A DNA stretch of 64,000 bases from Steroidobacter gossypii (GTDB lineage Bacteria > Pseudomonadota > Gammaproteobacteria > Steroidobacterales > Steroidobacteraceae): assembly GCF_016801985.1 (NCBI RefSeq), contig NZ_JAEVLS010000008.1:186001-250000 (forward strand). Reading direction: 5' to 3'. This document shows positions 25,526 to 35,650 of this stretch, in pieces (the first letter of the stretch is position 1; every line of letters starts with the position of its first letter). The notes below the pieces were generated by a model. That model saw only the letters and a program-made list of their open reading frames with translations, was not told where the DNA came from and did no database searches. A program made the position numbers and the translations under genes.

Positions 25526-25951
25526 TCACGGCGCGTTGCGAGCGTCCGTGACGGGCGCAGGGATTTGTTTCTTTGGCGGCGGCGGAATGTCCACCGAGGC
25601 GAAGAAGCCGGCGGAGGTGCGGATGGTCACTTTCGCGGGACGGCAAGCGAATCCTTGCAGATCGACCTTCAGTTCCTTGGTGAAGTTCTGGCGGGCTAGA
25701 TCGTTGGCGGCGCTATCGACCAGCAGGCCGAGGATCTGCGAGCGGGCGTCGTCGAGGCGCTGGCATTCGGCCCATTGCACCGAAAAGTCGTGATTCTCGT
25801 GAGTGCCGCGGTAGGCGATGGTCATGACCAGCTGATCTTCCGCGGGGTCATACGACAGCGCGGTCACGGTAACGGCGGAGGCGGGCAGCGAGGCAAGCAG
25901 CCCGAGCAGGAGGCAGGCAACCCAGGTACGAGGAGACGTAGCTCGGCGCAT
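25526..25951 (-). CDS. Small secreted protein of unknown function
   Basis: A 141-aa protein with a classic signal peptide (basic MRRATSPRT, hydrophobic core VACLLLGLLASLP, cleavage after ASA). The mature part has a beta-rich stretch (VTVTALSYDPAEDQLVMTIAYRG), two Cys (in WAECQRL and GFACRPA) that could form a disulphide, and a Pro-rich end with PPPPKKQ. A GGAGA ribosome-binding site precedes the ATG. I do not recognise the family. It converges on the ATP-grasp gene with 15 bases between stops. Confidence 0.75.
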   Translation of the reverse strand: MRRATSPRTWVACLLLGLLASLPASAVTVTALSYDPAEDQLVMTIAYRGTHENHDFSVQWAECQRLDDARSQILGLLVDSAANDLARQNFTKELKVDLQGFACRPAKVTIRTSAGFFASVDIPPPPKKQIPAPVTDARNAP

Positions 25952-25997
25952 GACAGATCTCCTTAAGCTACAGGCCTGATCTCGACTCGAGTTCGAA

Positions 25998-26339
25998 TCA
26001 GGTTCGAGGCAGCGCGTCCACTTTGGCGGCGCAGATGAAATCGTTCTGCGACAAGCCGCCGATCGCATGAGTATTGTACGTCATCCGGCAGTAGCCATAG
26101 CCGACCTCCAGATCCGGGTGATGATCTTCGGTGTTGGCAATGTGAGCCACCGCGTTCACGAAACTCATGGCCTGATAGAAGTTGCGAAATTTCCACTCGC
26201 CACGAATGCTGCGACCGTCCTCGGCCAGTTGCCAATGCTCGTTCAGCTGCTTCATCAGCGATTGCGCTTCGTTCGGCGACAGCGGCGCGACGCCGCCTTC
26301 GCAAGGCTTGCAGCGCTGTTCAGAAAGTGGAGCATTCAT
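25998..26339 (-). CDS. phhB: Pterin-4a-carbinolamine dehydratase
   Basis: A 113-aa protein that dehydrates 4a-hydroxytetrahydropterin during pterin recycling by phenylalanine hydroxylase. It carries the active-site motif [14 protein letters not shown] with the conserved His-His-Pro and the C-terminal His in [14 protein letters not shown]. An N-terminal CKPCEGG motif adds two cysteines, as in many bacterial homologues. Its ATG overlaps the ispG stop. No phenylalanine hydroxylase gene is in the window, so its pterin role here is inferred. Confidence 0.93.
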   Translation of the reverse strand: MNAPLSEQRCKPCEGGVAPLSPNEAQSLMKQLNEHWQLAEDGRSIRGEWKFRNFYQAMSFVNAVAHIANTEDHHPDLEVGYGYCRMTYNTHAIGGLSQNDFICAAKVDALPRT

Positions 26340-27562
26340 GCGGAAGCCCTCCGCGCATAGGTTCGGGCGATGTATTCCTCGACCAGCGACTGAAACTCTT
26401 CGGCGATGTGCTCGCCCTTCAAGGTCGGGCCTTTCTCGCCATCGACATAAACCGGCGCCACCGGCCGTTCGCCGGTGCCCGGCAGACTGATGCCGATGTT
26501 GGCGTGCTTGCTCTCGCCAGGCCCGTTGACCACGCAGCCCATGACCGCGACCGTCATGTCCTCGACGCCGACATATTGCTTGCGCCATTCCGGCATCTGA
26601 TGCCGGATGTGAGATTGAATCTTCTGCGCCAGCTCCTGGAAATAGGTCGACGTGGTGCGGCCACAGCCGGGGCAGGCGACCACCATGGGCATGAACGAGC
26701 GCAGTCCCATGGTCTGCAGGATTTCCTGCGCGACGATCACTTCCTGAGTGCGATCGCCGCCGGGCTCGGGCGTGAGCGACACGCGAATGGTGTCGCCGAT
26801 GCCTTCCTGGAGCAGCACGGCCATGCCGGCGGTGGACGCGACAATGCCTTTGGAGCCCATGCCAGCCTCGGTCAAACCGAGGTGCAGTGCATAGTCGCAG
26901 CGCTTTGCCAGATTTCGATACACCGAGATCAGGTCCTGCACACCGCTGATCTTGCATGAAATCACGATCCGATCGGATTTGAGTCCCAGCTCCTCGGCGC
27001 GCGTGGCCGATTCCAATGCCGACACGACCAAGGCCTCGCGCGTCACGTCACGCGCATCCATCGGTTCGGCCGACCTGGAGTTTTCATCCATCAGGCGCGT
27101 CAGCAGGTCCTGATCCAGGCTGCCCCAGTTCACACCGATGCGCACCGGCTTGTCGTTGCGCAGGGCCACTTCGATCATTTCGGCGAACTGCGGATCGCGT
27201 TTGCTGCCGCGGCCGACGTTGCCCGGGTTGATTCGATATTTCGCCAGCGCCTCGGCGCAGGCCGGGTGCGCTTTGAGCAGCTTGTGACCGTTGAAATGAA
27301 AGTCGCCGACGATGGGCACATGAACGCCCATCCGCGCGAGCCGGTCGCGAATGTGAGGAACGGCGGCGGCCGCTTCATCGGTGTTGACGGTCACGCGCAC
27401 CAGTTCGGAGCCGGCGCGCGCCAGGGCTTTGACCTGGGTGACGGTGGATTCGATATCGGCGGTGTCGGTGTTGGTCATCGATTGCACGACGACCGGGGCG
27501 TTGCCGCCGACAGTGACGGAGCCGATACGGACGGGGATGGAATGACGTCGGATGGGGCGCAT
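26336..27562 (-). CDS. ispG: IspG, 4-hydroxy-3-methylbut-2-en-1-yl diphosphate synthase
   Basis: IspG (408 aa; bacterial one-domain form) reduces MEcPP to HMBPP in the MEP isoprenoid pathway. The N-terminal barrel has [15 protein letters not shown] and RINPGNVG. The [4Fe-4S] ligands are the two Cys of the CPGCGRT motif and the Cys of [12 protein letters not shown], plus the Glu that completes the site in known structures. The start is [14 protein letters not shown], and a TACAAT box lies ten bases upstream. It is transcribed with phhB. Confidence 0.96.
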   Translation of the reverse strand: MRPIRRHSIPVRIGSVTVGGNAPVVVQSMTNTDTADIESTVTQVKALARAGSELVRVTVNTDEAAAAVPHIRDRLARMGVHVPIVGDFHFNGHKLLKAHPACAEALAKYRINPGNVGRGSKRDPQFAEMIEVALRNDKPVRIGVNWGSLDQDLLTRLMDENSRSAEPMDARDVTREALVVSALESATRAEELGLKSDRIVISCKISGVQDLISVYRNLAKRCDYALHLGLTEAGMGSKGIVASTAGMAVLLQEGIGDTIRVSLTPEPGGDRTQEVIVAQEILQTMGLRSFMPMVVACPGCGRTTSTYFQELAQKIQSHIRHQMPEWRKQYVGVEDMTVAVMGCVVNGPGESKHANIGISLPGTGERPVAPVYVDGEKGPTLKGEHIAEEFQSLVEEYIARTYARRASA

Positions 27563-27652
27563 AGAGGCGGGTATTGTAACCCCACGAGCCCCGCTCCATG
27601 AGCAATGGCCATCGCGTTCGGCTACCATACGCCCACCCATCGCAAGGCACGG
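27563..27652. promoter_or_regulatory. ispG / glycine-riboswitch divergent promoter region
   Basis: Ninety bases between the ispG start and the riboswitch. On the minus strand a TACAAT hexamer ends ten bases before the ispG ATG, implying a leader of about three bases. On the plus strand TACCAT (about 27624-27629) is the best -10 for the gcv transcript, which would start near the first aptamer. Neither has a convincing -35. Confidence 0.4.
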
Positions 27653-27875
27653 CCGGAGAGAGCGGGACCTACCCCGCCGCCGAAGGCGCAACCGCCCGGA
27701 AACGCTCAGGCAAATGAACGGCGTGCCCCTGTGAGACTGGCGGACATAAGGCCGCGGCTTACTCGGCGGGCTCTGGAGAGTAGCTGTCAGGCACAGGTCG
27801 GCAGTTCACCGAAGGGGAGAGGCGGCCGACGCAGCGGGTCGGCGCCGGATCTCTCAGGTATCAGGACAGAGGGGC
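27653..27875 (+). promoter_or_regulatory. Tandem glycine riboswitch of the gcv operon
   Basis: Two glycine aptamers lie in series. The first (about 27653-27736) has CGGAGAG, CCGCCGAAGGCGCAACCGCC and CTCAGGCAAA with a closing CCCCTGTGAGAC. The second (about 27771-27872) has CTGGAGAG, TCACCGAAGGGG and ATCTCTCAGGTATCAGGACAGAGG. The two are joined by a short linker. Such tandem glycine riboswitches turn on glycine-cleavage genes when glycine is plentiful, which fits the operon that follows. The expression platform between 27875 and the gcvT GGAG site probably controls ribosome access or termination. No clear terminator hairpin was resolved. Confidence 0.95.
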
Positions 27876-27940
27876 GTCGAGCGCGCAGGCGTTCGGCGCA
27901 ATGCTTTCACCTGATCCAACAACGGTCACCCGGAGCATCG

Positions 27941-29023
27941 ATGGGCCTCAAGACTCCCCTGTACGACACCCATGTCGCCGCTGGCGCACGCCTGGTCGAT
28001 TTCGGCGGCTGGGACATGCCGGTCAATTACGGCTCGCAGATCGAAGAACATCACGCCGTGCGGCGGGACGCCGGCATGTTCGACGTGTCCCACATGCTGA
28101 TCGCGGATGTTACGGGCGCGCGCGTGCGCGAGTACCTGCGCTATCTGCTGGCCAACGATGTCGCCAAGCTCAAGGAATCGGGCAAGGCGTTGTACAGCTG
28201 CATGCTCAACGAGCGCGGCGGCGTGGTCGACGATCTGATCGTTTATTTCATCAACGAGTCCTGGTTCCGCGTAGTCGTGAACGCCGGCACGCGCGACAAG
28301 GACATTGCGTGGCTGAAGCGCTTTTCCGATCAGTTCCAGGTGGAGATCCGGCCGCGCACCGATCTGGCGATGATTGCCGTGCAGGGGCCGAACGCGCGCG
28401 CCAAGGCAGCGACGCTGGTCGGTCAATACGCCGACCAAGCTTTGCAGCTGAAGACGTTCGTGGGGCGCGAGTTCGGCAAGTACTTCATCTCGCGCACCGG
28501 TTACACGGGCGAGGACGGCTGGGAAATCATGATGCCGGTGGCCGACGCTCCGAAGTTCTGGAGCGATCTCAAGGCCGCGGGTGTCGCGCAGTGTGGCCTC
28601 GGCGCGCGCGACACGTTGCGACTCGAAGCCGGCATGAATCTTTATGGCAACGACATGGATGAAAACCTGTCGCCGCTCGAATCGGGCCTGACCTGGACGG
28701 TGGCGTTCGATCCGCCGGAACGCGATTTCGTCGGCCGTGCCCCGTTGGAAGCGCAACGCGCCGGAGGCGTGCCGCGCAAGCTGGTCGGCTTGATTCTCGA
28801 CGATCGCGGCGTGCTGCGCGGTCATCAGCGCGTCGTCACTCCTGCCGGGGACGGTGAAATCACCAGCGGCACCTTCTCGCCGACGATGGAAAAGTCCATC
28901 GCATTCGCGCGCGTGCCTGCAGCGACTGGCGATCGCGTCGAGGTCGATATCCGCGGCAAATTGCTCGCGGCGCGCGTCGTGAAGTACCCGTTCGTCCGCA
29001 ACGGCAAGCCCCTCGTTTCCTGA
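27941..29023 (+). CDS. gcvT: GcvT, aminomethyltransferase (T protein)
   Basis: GcvT (360 aa; E. coli 364 aa) transfers the methylene group from H protein-bound aminomethyl to tetrahydrofolate. It begins [31 protein letters not shown]-like family sequence, with [59 protein letters not shown] and the C-terminal [21 protein letters not shown]. The ATG follows a GGAG site by six bases. Longer upstream frames run through the riboswitch and are not real. Confidence 0.97.
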   Translation: MGLKTPLYDTHVAAGARLVDFGGWDMPVNYGSQIEEHHAVRRDAGMFDVSHMLIADVTGARVREYLRYLLANDVAKLKESGKALYSCMLNERGGVVDDLIVYFINESWFRVVVNAGTRDKDIAWLKRFSDQFQVEIRPRTDLAMIAVQGPNARAKAATLVGQYADQALQLKTFVGREFGKYFISRTGYTGEDGWEIMMPVADAPKFWSDLKAAGVAQCGLGARDTLRLEAGMNLYGNDMDENLSPLESGLTWTVAFDPPERDFVGRAPLEAQRAGGVPRKLVGLILDDRGVLRGHQRVVTPAGDGEITSGTFSPTMEKSIAFARVPAATGDRVEVDIRGKLLAARVVKYPFVRNGKPLVS

Positions 29024-29030
29024 TTCTTCC

Positions 29031-29060
29031 TAGTCATCAGTCACCAGACATCAGTCACTT
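29031..29060. repeat. GTCA-type intergenic repeat between gcvT and gcvH
   Basis: The spacer carries TAGTCATCAGTCACCAGACATCAGTCACTT-type sequence, written as successive AGTCA/CAGTCAC words. The same words occur around 8816-8911 and 47794-47820. Here it is read within the gcv operon, so it would be in the message between two co-transcribed genes. Confidence 0.5.
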
Positions 29061-29073
29061 CAAGGATTTCGTC

Positions 29074-29466
29074 ATGGCCAACATTCCCGCCGACCTGAAA
29101 TATCTGGATTCTCACGAGTGGGCGCGCGTCGAGAGCGACGGCACGGTCACCATCGGCATTTCCGATCATGCGCAGGGCGCGCTCGGCGACCTGGTGTTCG
29201 TCGAAGTGCCGGAAGTGGGCAAGTCGCTCAGCAAGGGCGGCGCGGCCGCGGTCGTGGAATCAGTGAAGGCCGCGTCCGATGTTTATAGCCCGGTGTCCGG
29301 CGAAGTGGTTGCCGCCAACGACGCGCTGAGCGGCTCCCCCGAACTGGTCAACAGCGATCCGTACGGCGCCGGCTGGCTGTTCAAGATCAAGCCGAGCAAC
29401 ACCGACGAGCTGCAGCAGCTGCTCGACGCCAAGGCTTACGAGAAAGTCGTCGCCGACGCCCACTGA
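29074..29466 (+). CDS. gcvH: GcvH, lipoyl carrier protein of glycine cleavage
   Basis: GcvH (130 aa) shuttles the aminomethyl group between the P and T proteins on a lipoyl arm. The lipoyl-lysine is Lys65 in [14 protein letters not shown]. Other signatures are [26 protein letters not shown] and the C-terminal [13 protein letters not shown]. Spacing to gcvPA is eight bases. Confidence 0.97.
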   Translation: MANIPADLKYLDSHEWARVESDGTVTIGISDHAQGALGDLVFVEVPEVGKSLSKGGAAAVVESVKAASDVYSPVSGEVVAANDALSGSPELVNSDPYGAGWLFKIKPSNTDELQQLLDAKAYEKVVADAH

Positions 29467-29474
29467 GTGCCGCC

Positions 29475-30842
29475 ATGCCGTTCATTCCTCACACCGAATC
29501 AGAGATCAGCGAAATGCTGGCCGCCATCGGCGCGCCGAGCATCGACGCGCTCTTCGACGAAATCCCGGCGGCGCTGCGCACAAAAGCGCTGGCCGGCATT
29601 CCCGATGCACTGAGCGAAATGGAAGTCGGGCGTCTCATGCAGGAGCGTGCTCAGCAGGACGGTCGTCCGCTGAACTTCCTGGGTGCGGGCGCTTACGAAC
29701 ATCACATTCCCGCAGCCGTCTGGGCCATCGTGACGCGCGGCGAGTTCTACAGCGCATACACGCCGTATCAGGCGGAAGCGAGCCAGGGCACGCTGCAGCT
29801 GCTGTACGAATATCAAACGATGATGAGCAGCCTGACGGGCATGGAAGTCTCGAACGCTTCGCTCTACGACGGCGCTTCAGCGCTGGCGGAAGCTTGCTTG
29901 ATGGCGGTGCGCGCGCATCGCAAATCGAAGTCGGCTCGCATCGTGGTACCGACGACGGTGAACCCGACTTATCTGTCCGTGGCGCGCGCTGTCGTTGAAG
30001 GTCAAAACCTCAGCTTCACGGTGCTCCCGTATGAAGCGGGCAAGGGCACGCTGCAGTTTTCGCAGCTCGAAGCATTGAAGGGCGAGGACATCACTGCAGT
30101 CGTGGTCCAGCAGCCGAATTTCTTCGGCCAGATGGAAGACGTCGACGCCATCACCGACTGGGCGCATGCCAACAACGCGCTGGTGATCGCAGTGGTGAAT
30201 CCGCTGTCGCTGGCGTTGTTCAAGCCGCCGGGCGAGTGGGGCGCCAAGGGTGTCGACATCGTGGTCGGCGACGGCCAGCCGCTGGGCGTGCCGTTGTCCT
30301 CGGGCGGCCCGTACTTCGGCTTCATGACCACGCGCATGGAACATGTGCGCCAGATGCCGGGCCGGATCATCGGCCGCACGGTCGATCTCGACGGCAAGCA
30401 GGGCTTCACGCTGACGCTGCAGGCTCGCGAGCAGCACATCCGTCGCAGCAAGGCGACGTCCAACATCTGCACCAACCAGGGTCTGCTGGTGACGGCGGCG
30501 ACCATTCATATGTCGCTGTTGGGCGCCGCCGGTCTGGAAGCGGTCGCCGCGACCTCGCAAGGGCAAGCCAACAAGCTGGTCGACAAGCTCACGCGCATTC
30601 CCGGCGTGAAAGTCGTGTTCGACGGTTACCGTTTTCATGAAGCTGTGTTACAGCTGCCGACCCGGGTGGGCGACGTGCTCGACGCCTTGGCCAAACGCAA
30701 CATCGTCGGTGGACTGGATTTGTCGAAACTCTATCCCGAGCTGGACAACGCGCTGCTCGTGTGCGCCACGGAGATGCGCACCGATGCGGATCTGGACGCG
30801 TATGCCCTGGCTTTGGCCGATGTTCTGGAGCGCAAGCCGTGA
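29475..30842 (+). CDS. gcvPA: GcvPA, glycine decarboxylase subunit 1
   Basis: Subunit 1 of the two-part P protein (455 aa). It forms the non-PLP half of the glycine decarboxylase that in enterics is one polypeptide. Recognisable segments are [73 protein letters not shown] and [24 protein letters not shown], with [18 protein letters not shown]. It overlaps gcvPB by GTGA, which suggests that equal amounts of both subunits are made. Confidence 0.97.
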   Translation: MPFIPHTESEISEMLAAIGAPSIDALFDEIPAALRTKALAGIPDALSEMEVGRLMQERAQQDGRPLNFLGAGAYEHHIPAAVWAIVTRGEFYSAYTPYQAEASQGTLQLLYEYQTMMSSLTGMEVSNASLYDGASALAEACLMAVRAHRKSKSARIVVPTTVNPTYLSVARAVVEGQNLSFTVLPYEAGKGTLQFSQLEALKGEDITAVVVQQPNFFGQMEDVDAITDWAHANNALVIAVVNPLSLALFKPPGEWGAKGVDIVVGDGQPLGVPLSSGGPYFGFMTTRMEHVRQMPGRIIGRTVDLDGKQGFTLTLQAREQHIRRSKATSNICTNQGLLVTAATIHMSLLGAAGLEAVAATSQGQANKLVDKLTRIPGVKVVFDGYRFHEAVLQLPTRVGDVLDALAKRNIVGGLDLSKLYPELDNALLVCATEMRTDADLDAYALALADVLERKP

Positions 30843-32308
30843 GCAATATCCGTGAACCCTTGATCTTCAAGCACTCGCGCAGCGGGCGTAGCGCCGTCGG
30901 CCAGTATCCGCAAGGCGCCAGTGCGGAAGTGCCGGAGAAGTTTCGTCGTCGCAAGCGGGCGGCGCTGCCGGAAGTGTCCGAATTGCAGGCCGTGCGTCAT
31001 TTCACGCGGCTGTCGCAGCTGAATTTCTCGATCGACACGCACTTCTATCCGCTCGGCTCGTGCACGATGAAATACAACCCGCGCGCGTGTAATGCGTTCG
31101 CGATGTTGCCCGAGTTTCTCGGCCGTCATCCGCTCGCGCCGAGCTCGGTGAGCCAGGGCTTCCTCACCTGCCTGTATGAACTGCAGGAGATGTTGAAAGA
31201 AGTCACCGGCATGAAAGGCGTGTCCCTCACGCCGATGGCCGGCGCGCAGGGCGAGTTCGCGGGCGTCGCGATGATTCGTGCGTATCACCGCGCACGAAAC
31301 GATCTGCAGCGAACCGAAATCATCGTGCCCGATGCCGCGCACGGTACCAACCCGGCCACCGCGACGATGTGTGGCTGCACGGTGGTGGAGATTCCTTCGC
31401 TGCCGAACGGCGACATCGATATCGAAGCGCTCAAGGGCGCGCTCGGGCCGAAAACCGCTGGCATCATGCTCACCAATCCGTCCACGCTCGGTGTGTTCGA
31501 GCGGCGCATTCAGGAAGTCGCGAAACTGGTGCACGAGGCGGGCGGCCTGCTGTATTACGACGGCGCCAATCTCAACGCGATTCTGGGCAAGGTGCGCCCG
31601 GGCGACATGGGCTTCGACGTGATCCACATGAATCTGCACAAGACCTTCTCGACGCCGCACGGTGGCGGAGGGCCGGGCTCGGGTGCGGTGGGTGTGGGGC
31701 AGCGACTGCTGCCGTTCCTGCCCATTCCCACGGTGGGTAAGGACGGAGACCAATATCGCTGGCTCGACGAGAACGATCTGCCGCAGACCATTGGCCGCCT
31801 GTCGGCGTTCATGGGCAACGCCGGGGTGCTGTTGCGTGCATATGTTTATATGCGCATGCTCGGCCGCCAGGGCATGCATCGGGTCGCGGAGTTCTCGGCG
31901 CTCAACGCCAACTATCTGCTGGCCCGCTTGAAGAAGGCCGGCTTCGAGGCGGCCTATCCGGAACGGCGCGCCAGCCACGAGTTCATCATCACCATGAAGC
32001 GTCAGGCCAAGGAGCTGGGCGTGAACGCGATGGACTTCGCCAAGCGGCTGCTCGATTACGGCTTCCATGCACCGACCACGTACTTCCCGCTGCTGGTGCC
32101 GGAGTGCCTGCTGATCGAGCCCACCGAGACCGAAGCCAAGGAGGAGCTGGATGCCTTCGTCGAGGCGCTGATTGCGATTCAGGCCGAGGCCGAGCAGGAC
32201 GCGGCCAAGGTCAAGGGCGCGCCTTATACATTGCCGGTGCGGCGCCTGGACGACGTGCGGGCCGCCAAGCAGCTCGATTTGACCTACGGGATGAGAAGCT
32301 CTGAATGA
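30839..32308 (+). CDS. gcvPB: GcvPB, glycine decarboxylase subunit 2 (PLP-binding)
   Basis: Subunit 2 of the split P protein (489 aa), carrying the pyridoxal-phosphate lysine in [18 protein letters not shown]. Other signatures are [49 protein letters not shown] and [13 protein letters not shown]. The start is the GTG overlapping the gcvPA stop. An ATG-free frame continues upstream but without similarity. Subunits 1 and 2 together decarboxylate glycine and load the remaining aminomethyl group on GcvH. Confidence 0.97.
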   Translation: MSNIREPLIFKHSRSGRSAVGQYPQGASAEVPEKFRRRKRAALPEVSELQAVRHFTRLSQLNFSIDTHFYPLGSCTMKYNPRACNAFAMLPEFLGRHPLAPSSVSQGFLTCLYELQEMLKEVTGMKGVSLTPMAGAQGEFAGVAMIRAYHRARNDLQRTEIIVPDAAHGTNPATATMCGCTVVEIPSLPNGDIDIEALKGALGPKTAGIMLTNPSTLGVFERRIQEVAKLVHEAGGLLYYDGANLNAILGKVRPGDMGFDVIHMNLHKTFSTPHGGGGPGSGAVGVGQRLLPFLPIPTVGKDGDQYRWLDENDLPQTIGRLSAFMGNAGVLLRAYVYMRMLGRQGMHRVAEFSALNANYLLARLKKAGFEAAYPERRASHEFIITMKRQAKELGVNAMDFAKRLLDYGFHAPTTYFPLLVPECLLIEPTETEAKEELDAFVEALIAIQAEAEQDAAKVKGAPYTLPVRRLDDVRAAKQLDLTYGMRSSE

Positions 32309-32679
32309 ATGCCATCACGGGCCGCCCCAAGCTGGCCGGCATGCGCCGGCTGCTGCTGGCTTTTGTCAACTCATGGAAGGGTTTCCAGGGCGCGTTCCGT
32401 AGCGAAGCGGCGTTCAGGCAGGAGGTGGCGCTGGCGGTGGTGTTGCTGCCGCTCGGCGCCTACCTCGGCAAGTCGCCGGTGGAAAAGGCTTTATTGATCA
32501 GCTCGGTGCTGCTGGTGCTGATCGTGGAGCTGCTGAACACGGGCATAGAAACCGTGGTGGACCGCATCGGCCTGGAGCGACACGAGCTGTCCGGGCTGGC
32601 CAAGGACGTCGGCTCGACCGCGGTGCTGCTATCCTTCGGCGTCCTGGTCGTGATCTGGGGGTTCCTGCTGCTGGGCTGA
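32305..32679 (+). CDS. dgkA: DgkA, diacylglycerol kinase
   Basis: Prokaryotic diacylglycerol kinase (124 aa; E. coli 122 aa), a small integral membrane enzyme that recycles diacylglycerol to phosphatidate. It has an amphipathic N-terminal helix ([18 protein letters not shown]), three transmembrane helices and the family motif [35 protein letters not shown]-type active-site region. The start overlaps the gcvPB stop by four bases, so it is read with the glycine-cleavage operon. A metabolic reason for this is not apparent. Confidence 0.95.
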   Translation: MNAITGRPKLAGMRRLLLAFVNSWKGFQGAFRSEAAFRQEVALAVVLLPLGAYLGKSPVEKALLISSVLLVLIVELLNTGIETVVDRIGLERHELSGLAKDVGSTAVLLSFGVLVVIWGFLLLG

Positions 32680-32725
32680 ACCTGCAGACCACGGCTCCTT
32701 ACAGCTTGGTCAATGCGGTTCACTC

Positions 32726-35578
32726 ATGCATAGAACTTTTGCCGTTGCCGGACTGCTGCTGCTCGCCTGCCTGCCTTCGCACTCCCAAGAGCCTCAGGGC
32801 TCGCCTCCTGCAGCGGTACCCCACACGGCGGTGCCGGTCGCCGATGCGGAAGATTCGCGCTGGACGCGCACCCTCGAACGGGTCGCGAGCGGCGTGGTCA
32901 CCATTCAGGTCGATCTGGCGCGCGCCTTCGATACCGAATGGAACATGTCGAGCCAGGCCACCGGCTTCGTCGTCGACGCACAGCGCGGCCTGATTCTCAC
33001 CAATCGTCACGTGGTGACGCCGGGCCCGGTGACCGCCACCGCGGTGTTTCTGAATCGGGAGGAAGTCACGTTGTACCCGGTGTATCGCGACCCGGTGCAC
33101 GACTTCGGCTTCTATCGTTATGACCCCTCGAAGCTGCGTTTCATCAAACCCACCGAATTGAAGTTGCATCCGCAGGGCGCCCAGGTCGGACGTGAGATTC
33201 GCGTCATCGGCAACGACGCCGGCGAGCAGTTGTCCATCCTGGCGGGCACCCTGGCGCGTCTGGATCGCGAGGCGCCGAATTACGGCCTCGGCAAGTACAA
33301 CGACTTCAACACCTTCTATTACCAGGCCGCTTCCAGCACTTCGGGCGGCTCGTCCGGCTCGCCGGTCATCGATATCGATGGCCGCGTGCTCGCGCTCAAC
33401 GCCGGCGGCAGCTCGGCTGCTGCGTCGAGTTTCTATTTGCCGCTGGATCGAGTGACGCGCGCGCTCGATGCGATTCAGAAGGGCGAGCAGGTCAGTCGCG
33501 GCACGCTGCAGACCGTGTTCGTGTACACGCCGTTCGACGAGGTGCGTCGTCTCGGACTGCGCAACGAATCGGAGATCGAGGTTCGCAAGAAGTTTCCAAA
33601 CAGCACCGGCATGCTGGTGGTGTCGGAAGTGCAGCGTGGCTCGGCGGCCGAGAACGTGCTCGAGCCTGGCGACGTGCTGGTGCGGATCAACGGTCAGCTG
33701 ACCGCCGATTTTTCGCTGCTCGCAAGCACGCTGGACGACGGCGTGGGCAAGACGGTGAAACTTACGGTGGAGCGCGGCGGGCAGGTGCTGCAGCACGAGC
33801 TGCCCATCCAGAACATGTATGAAGTGATGCCGGACGAATTCCTGGAAGTGGGCGACGCCATCGTTCACAACCTGTCGTGGCAGCAGGCGCGACACATCAA
33901 CGTGCCGATCAAGGGCGTATATGTCGCCAACCCCGGTTACATTCTAGGCGCGGCCGGCATGCCGCGCGGCGCAGTGATCAGCGAAGCAGGCGGCGAGCCC
34001 ATCAACGGTCTGGGCGATCTGGAGCAGGCGCTTGGCAAGCTCGCGCACGGCGAGCGCATCACGCTACGTTATTTCACCATCGACGATCCGAAGACCGCGC
34101 AGTGGCGCAGCGTTCGCATGGATCGTCGCTGGTTCCCGGCGCGCATCTGCAAACGGGACGACAAGCTCGGCACCTGGCCGTGCACGCCGTGGGGTGGCAA
34201 TGGCGAGGCGAAGGCGCCCGAGCCAGCCACCACGACGTTTGCGAAGACTTCCGATCCCTTGATCAACAAGCTGGCGCCCTCGCTGGTGCTGGTGAACTTC
34301 GACATGCCGTATTCGGTGTCGGGCATCACCGAGCGCAGTTACTACGGCACCGGCATGATCGTTGACGCCGAGCGCGGCTTGGTGATCGTTGATCGCAACA
34401 CAGTGCCGGGGCCGTTGGGCGACGTGCGTCTGACCTTCGCGGGCTCGATCGAAGTGCCGGGACGCGTCGAATATATCCATCCCTTGCACAATCTTGCAGC
34501 GGTCTCCTATGACCCGAAGCTGATCGGCGCGACGCCTGCCAGGGCGGCCACGTTGAAGGTGGTGGACGTGCAGCCGGGCCAGGAAGTGTGGGCGGTCGGC
34601 ATGCGCCCCGACGGCAAGGTGCAATCGCGTTCGGCGACGGTCGCTTCGGTGGACCCTGTGGGATATCCGCTGTCGCGCACGCTGCAGTTCCGCGAGTCGA
34701 ATCTCGAAACCATTTCTCTGGTCAACGGGCCGGGTGACTACGACGGCGTGCTGGTGGACAAGAGCGGCGCGGTGATCGCCACGTGGGCCAGCTTCGCTTA
34801 TGAGGCCGGCCGCGACGTCGCACAGGAGAATCGCGGTATTCCGGCCGAATTGGTGCAGGAAATGTTGCCTTTGTTACGCGAGGGCCGGACGCTGCATTCG
34901 CTCGAGGTGGAGTTGCAGCCGGTGCCGCTGGCGGTCGCGCGCAAGCAGGATTTGCCGGATCAATGGATCCGCCGTTTGGAACAACACAGCCCCGAGCGTC
35001 GTCAGGTGCTCAGCGTGGTGCGCACCGTGGGCGGCTCGCCGGCGGACGGTCTGCTGCGCTCGGGCGATCTGATTCTGGACATCGACGGCGCCATCGTGAA
35101 TCGCTTCCGCGAAGTCGAGCGAAGCGTGCAGAAGCCGTCGGTGCGAGTCACCGTCTGGCGCGACAAGGCCGAGCAGGCGATCGAGGTGCCCACGGTGGCG
35201 CTCGGTGGCCGCGATCTGGATCGGATCGTGGTGTGGGCGGGCGCAGTGCTGCAGAAGCCGCACCGCGCGCTGGCGGCTCAGCGTGGCATCGAGCCGGACG
35301 GCGTGTTCGTTGCGTATTTCTCTTATGGCTCTCCGGCCACGCGTTATCAGCTGTGGGCGGGCCGGCGCATCGTCGAAGTCGACGGCAAGCCGGTGGCGGA
35401 CCTGGACGCCTTTATCCAGGCGGTCAGCGGCCGGGAAGATCGCAGCTCGCTCAGATTGCGGACTGTGACCTGGAACGGCTCGGTGGAAGTCATGACACTG
35501 AAGCTCGACAAACGTTTCTGGCCGACTTACGAGCTGCGCCGGACGGCGCAAGGCTGGACCCGGACGGCGTTGGAATAA
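32726..35578 (+). CDS. Nma111/HtrA-like serine protease with degenerate second protease domain and PDZ domains
   Basis: A 950-aa exported protein. Its hydrophobic N-terminus ends LLLACLPSHS, a signal peptide or possibly a lipobox. The first trypsin-like domain (about 45-235) keeps the HtrA triad: His95 in LTNRHVV, Asp126 in PVHDFGFY and Ser210 in GGSSGSPV. A PDZ region follows (about 285-365). A second protease-like domain (about 505-710) has lost all three residues (VDRNTV, LHNLAAV, GPGDYDGV). C-terminal PDZ domains complete it. The active/inactive protease pairing with PDZ domains is that of fungal Nma111p rather than of DegP. It presumably degrades or handles envelope proteins. Confidence 0.85.
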   Translation: MHRTFAVAGLLLLACLPSHSQEPQGSPPAAVPHTAVPVADAEDSRWTRTLERVASGVVTIQVDLARAFDTEWNMSSQATGFVVDAQRGLILTNRHVVTPGPVTATAVFLNREEVTLYPVYRDPVHDFGFYRYDPSKLRFIKPTELKLHPQGAQVGREIRVIGNDAGEQLSILAGTLARLDREAPNYGLGKYNDFNTFYYQAASSTSGGSSGSPVIDIDGRVLALNAGGSSAAASSFYLPLDRVTRALDAIQKGEQVSRGTLQTVFVYTPFDEVRRLGLRNESEIEVRKKFPNSTGMLVVSEVQRGSAAENVLEPGDVLVRINGQLTADFSLLASTLDDGVGKTVKLTVERGGQVLQHELPIQNMYEVMPDEFLEVGDAIVHNLSWQQARHINVPIKGVYVANPGYILGAAGMPRGAVISEAGGEPINGLGDLEQALGKLAHGERITLRYFTIDDPKTAQWRSVRMDRRWFPARICKRDDKLGTWPCTPWGGNGEAKAPEPATTTFAKTSDPLINKLAPSLVLVNFDMPYSVSGITERSYYGTGMIVDAERGLVIVDRNTVPGPLGDVRLTFAGSIEVPGRVEYIHPLHNLAAVSYDPKLIGATPARAATLKVVDVQPGQEVWAVGMRPDGKVQSRSATVASVDPVGYPLSRTLQFRESNLETISLVNGPGDYDGVLVDKSGAVIATWASFAYEAGRDVAQENRGIPAELVQEMLPLLREGRTLHSLEVELQPVPLAVARKQDLPDQWIRRLEQHSPERRQVLSVVRTVGGSPADGLLRSGDLILDIDGAIVNRFREVERSVQKPSVRVTVWRDKAEQAIEVPTVALGGRDLDRIVVWAGAVLQKPHRALAAQRGIEPDGVFVAYFSYGSPATRYQLWAGRRIVEVDGKPVADLDAFIQAVSGREDRSSLRLRTVTWNGSVEVMTLKLDKRFWPTYELRRTAQGWTRTALE

Positions 35579-35634
35579 TCGAGCCGCAATGCCGGGATCG
35601 GAATGGCCCCCGCAGCATCGGCAGGGGCCCCACT

Positions 35635-35643
35635 TGCTATCAT
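35635..35643 (+). promoter_or_regulatory. Extended -10 promoter candidate for tsaC
   Basis: TGC followed by TATCAT ends seven bases before the tsaC ATG, placing the transcription start at about the initiation codon. The arrangement is the same as before ygfB. Confidence 0.45.
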
Positions 35644-35650
35644 TGCTCCC

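Noticed and set aside
27605-27940. An open frame extending gcvT upstream
   Set aside because: It overlaps both glycine riboswitch aptamers. The T-protein begins at [11 protein letters not shown] with a GGAG site.
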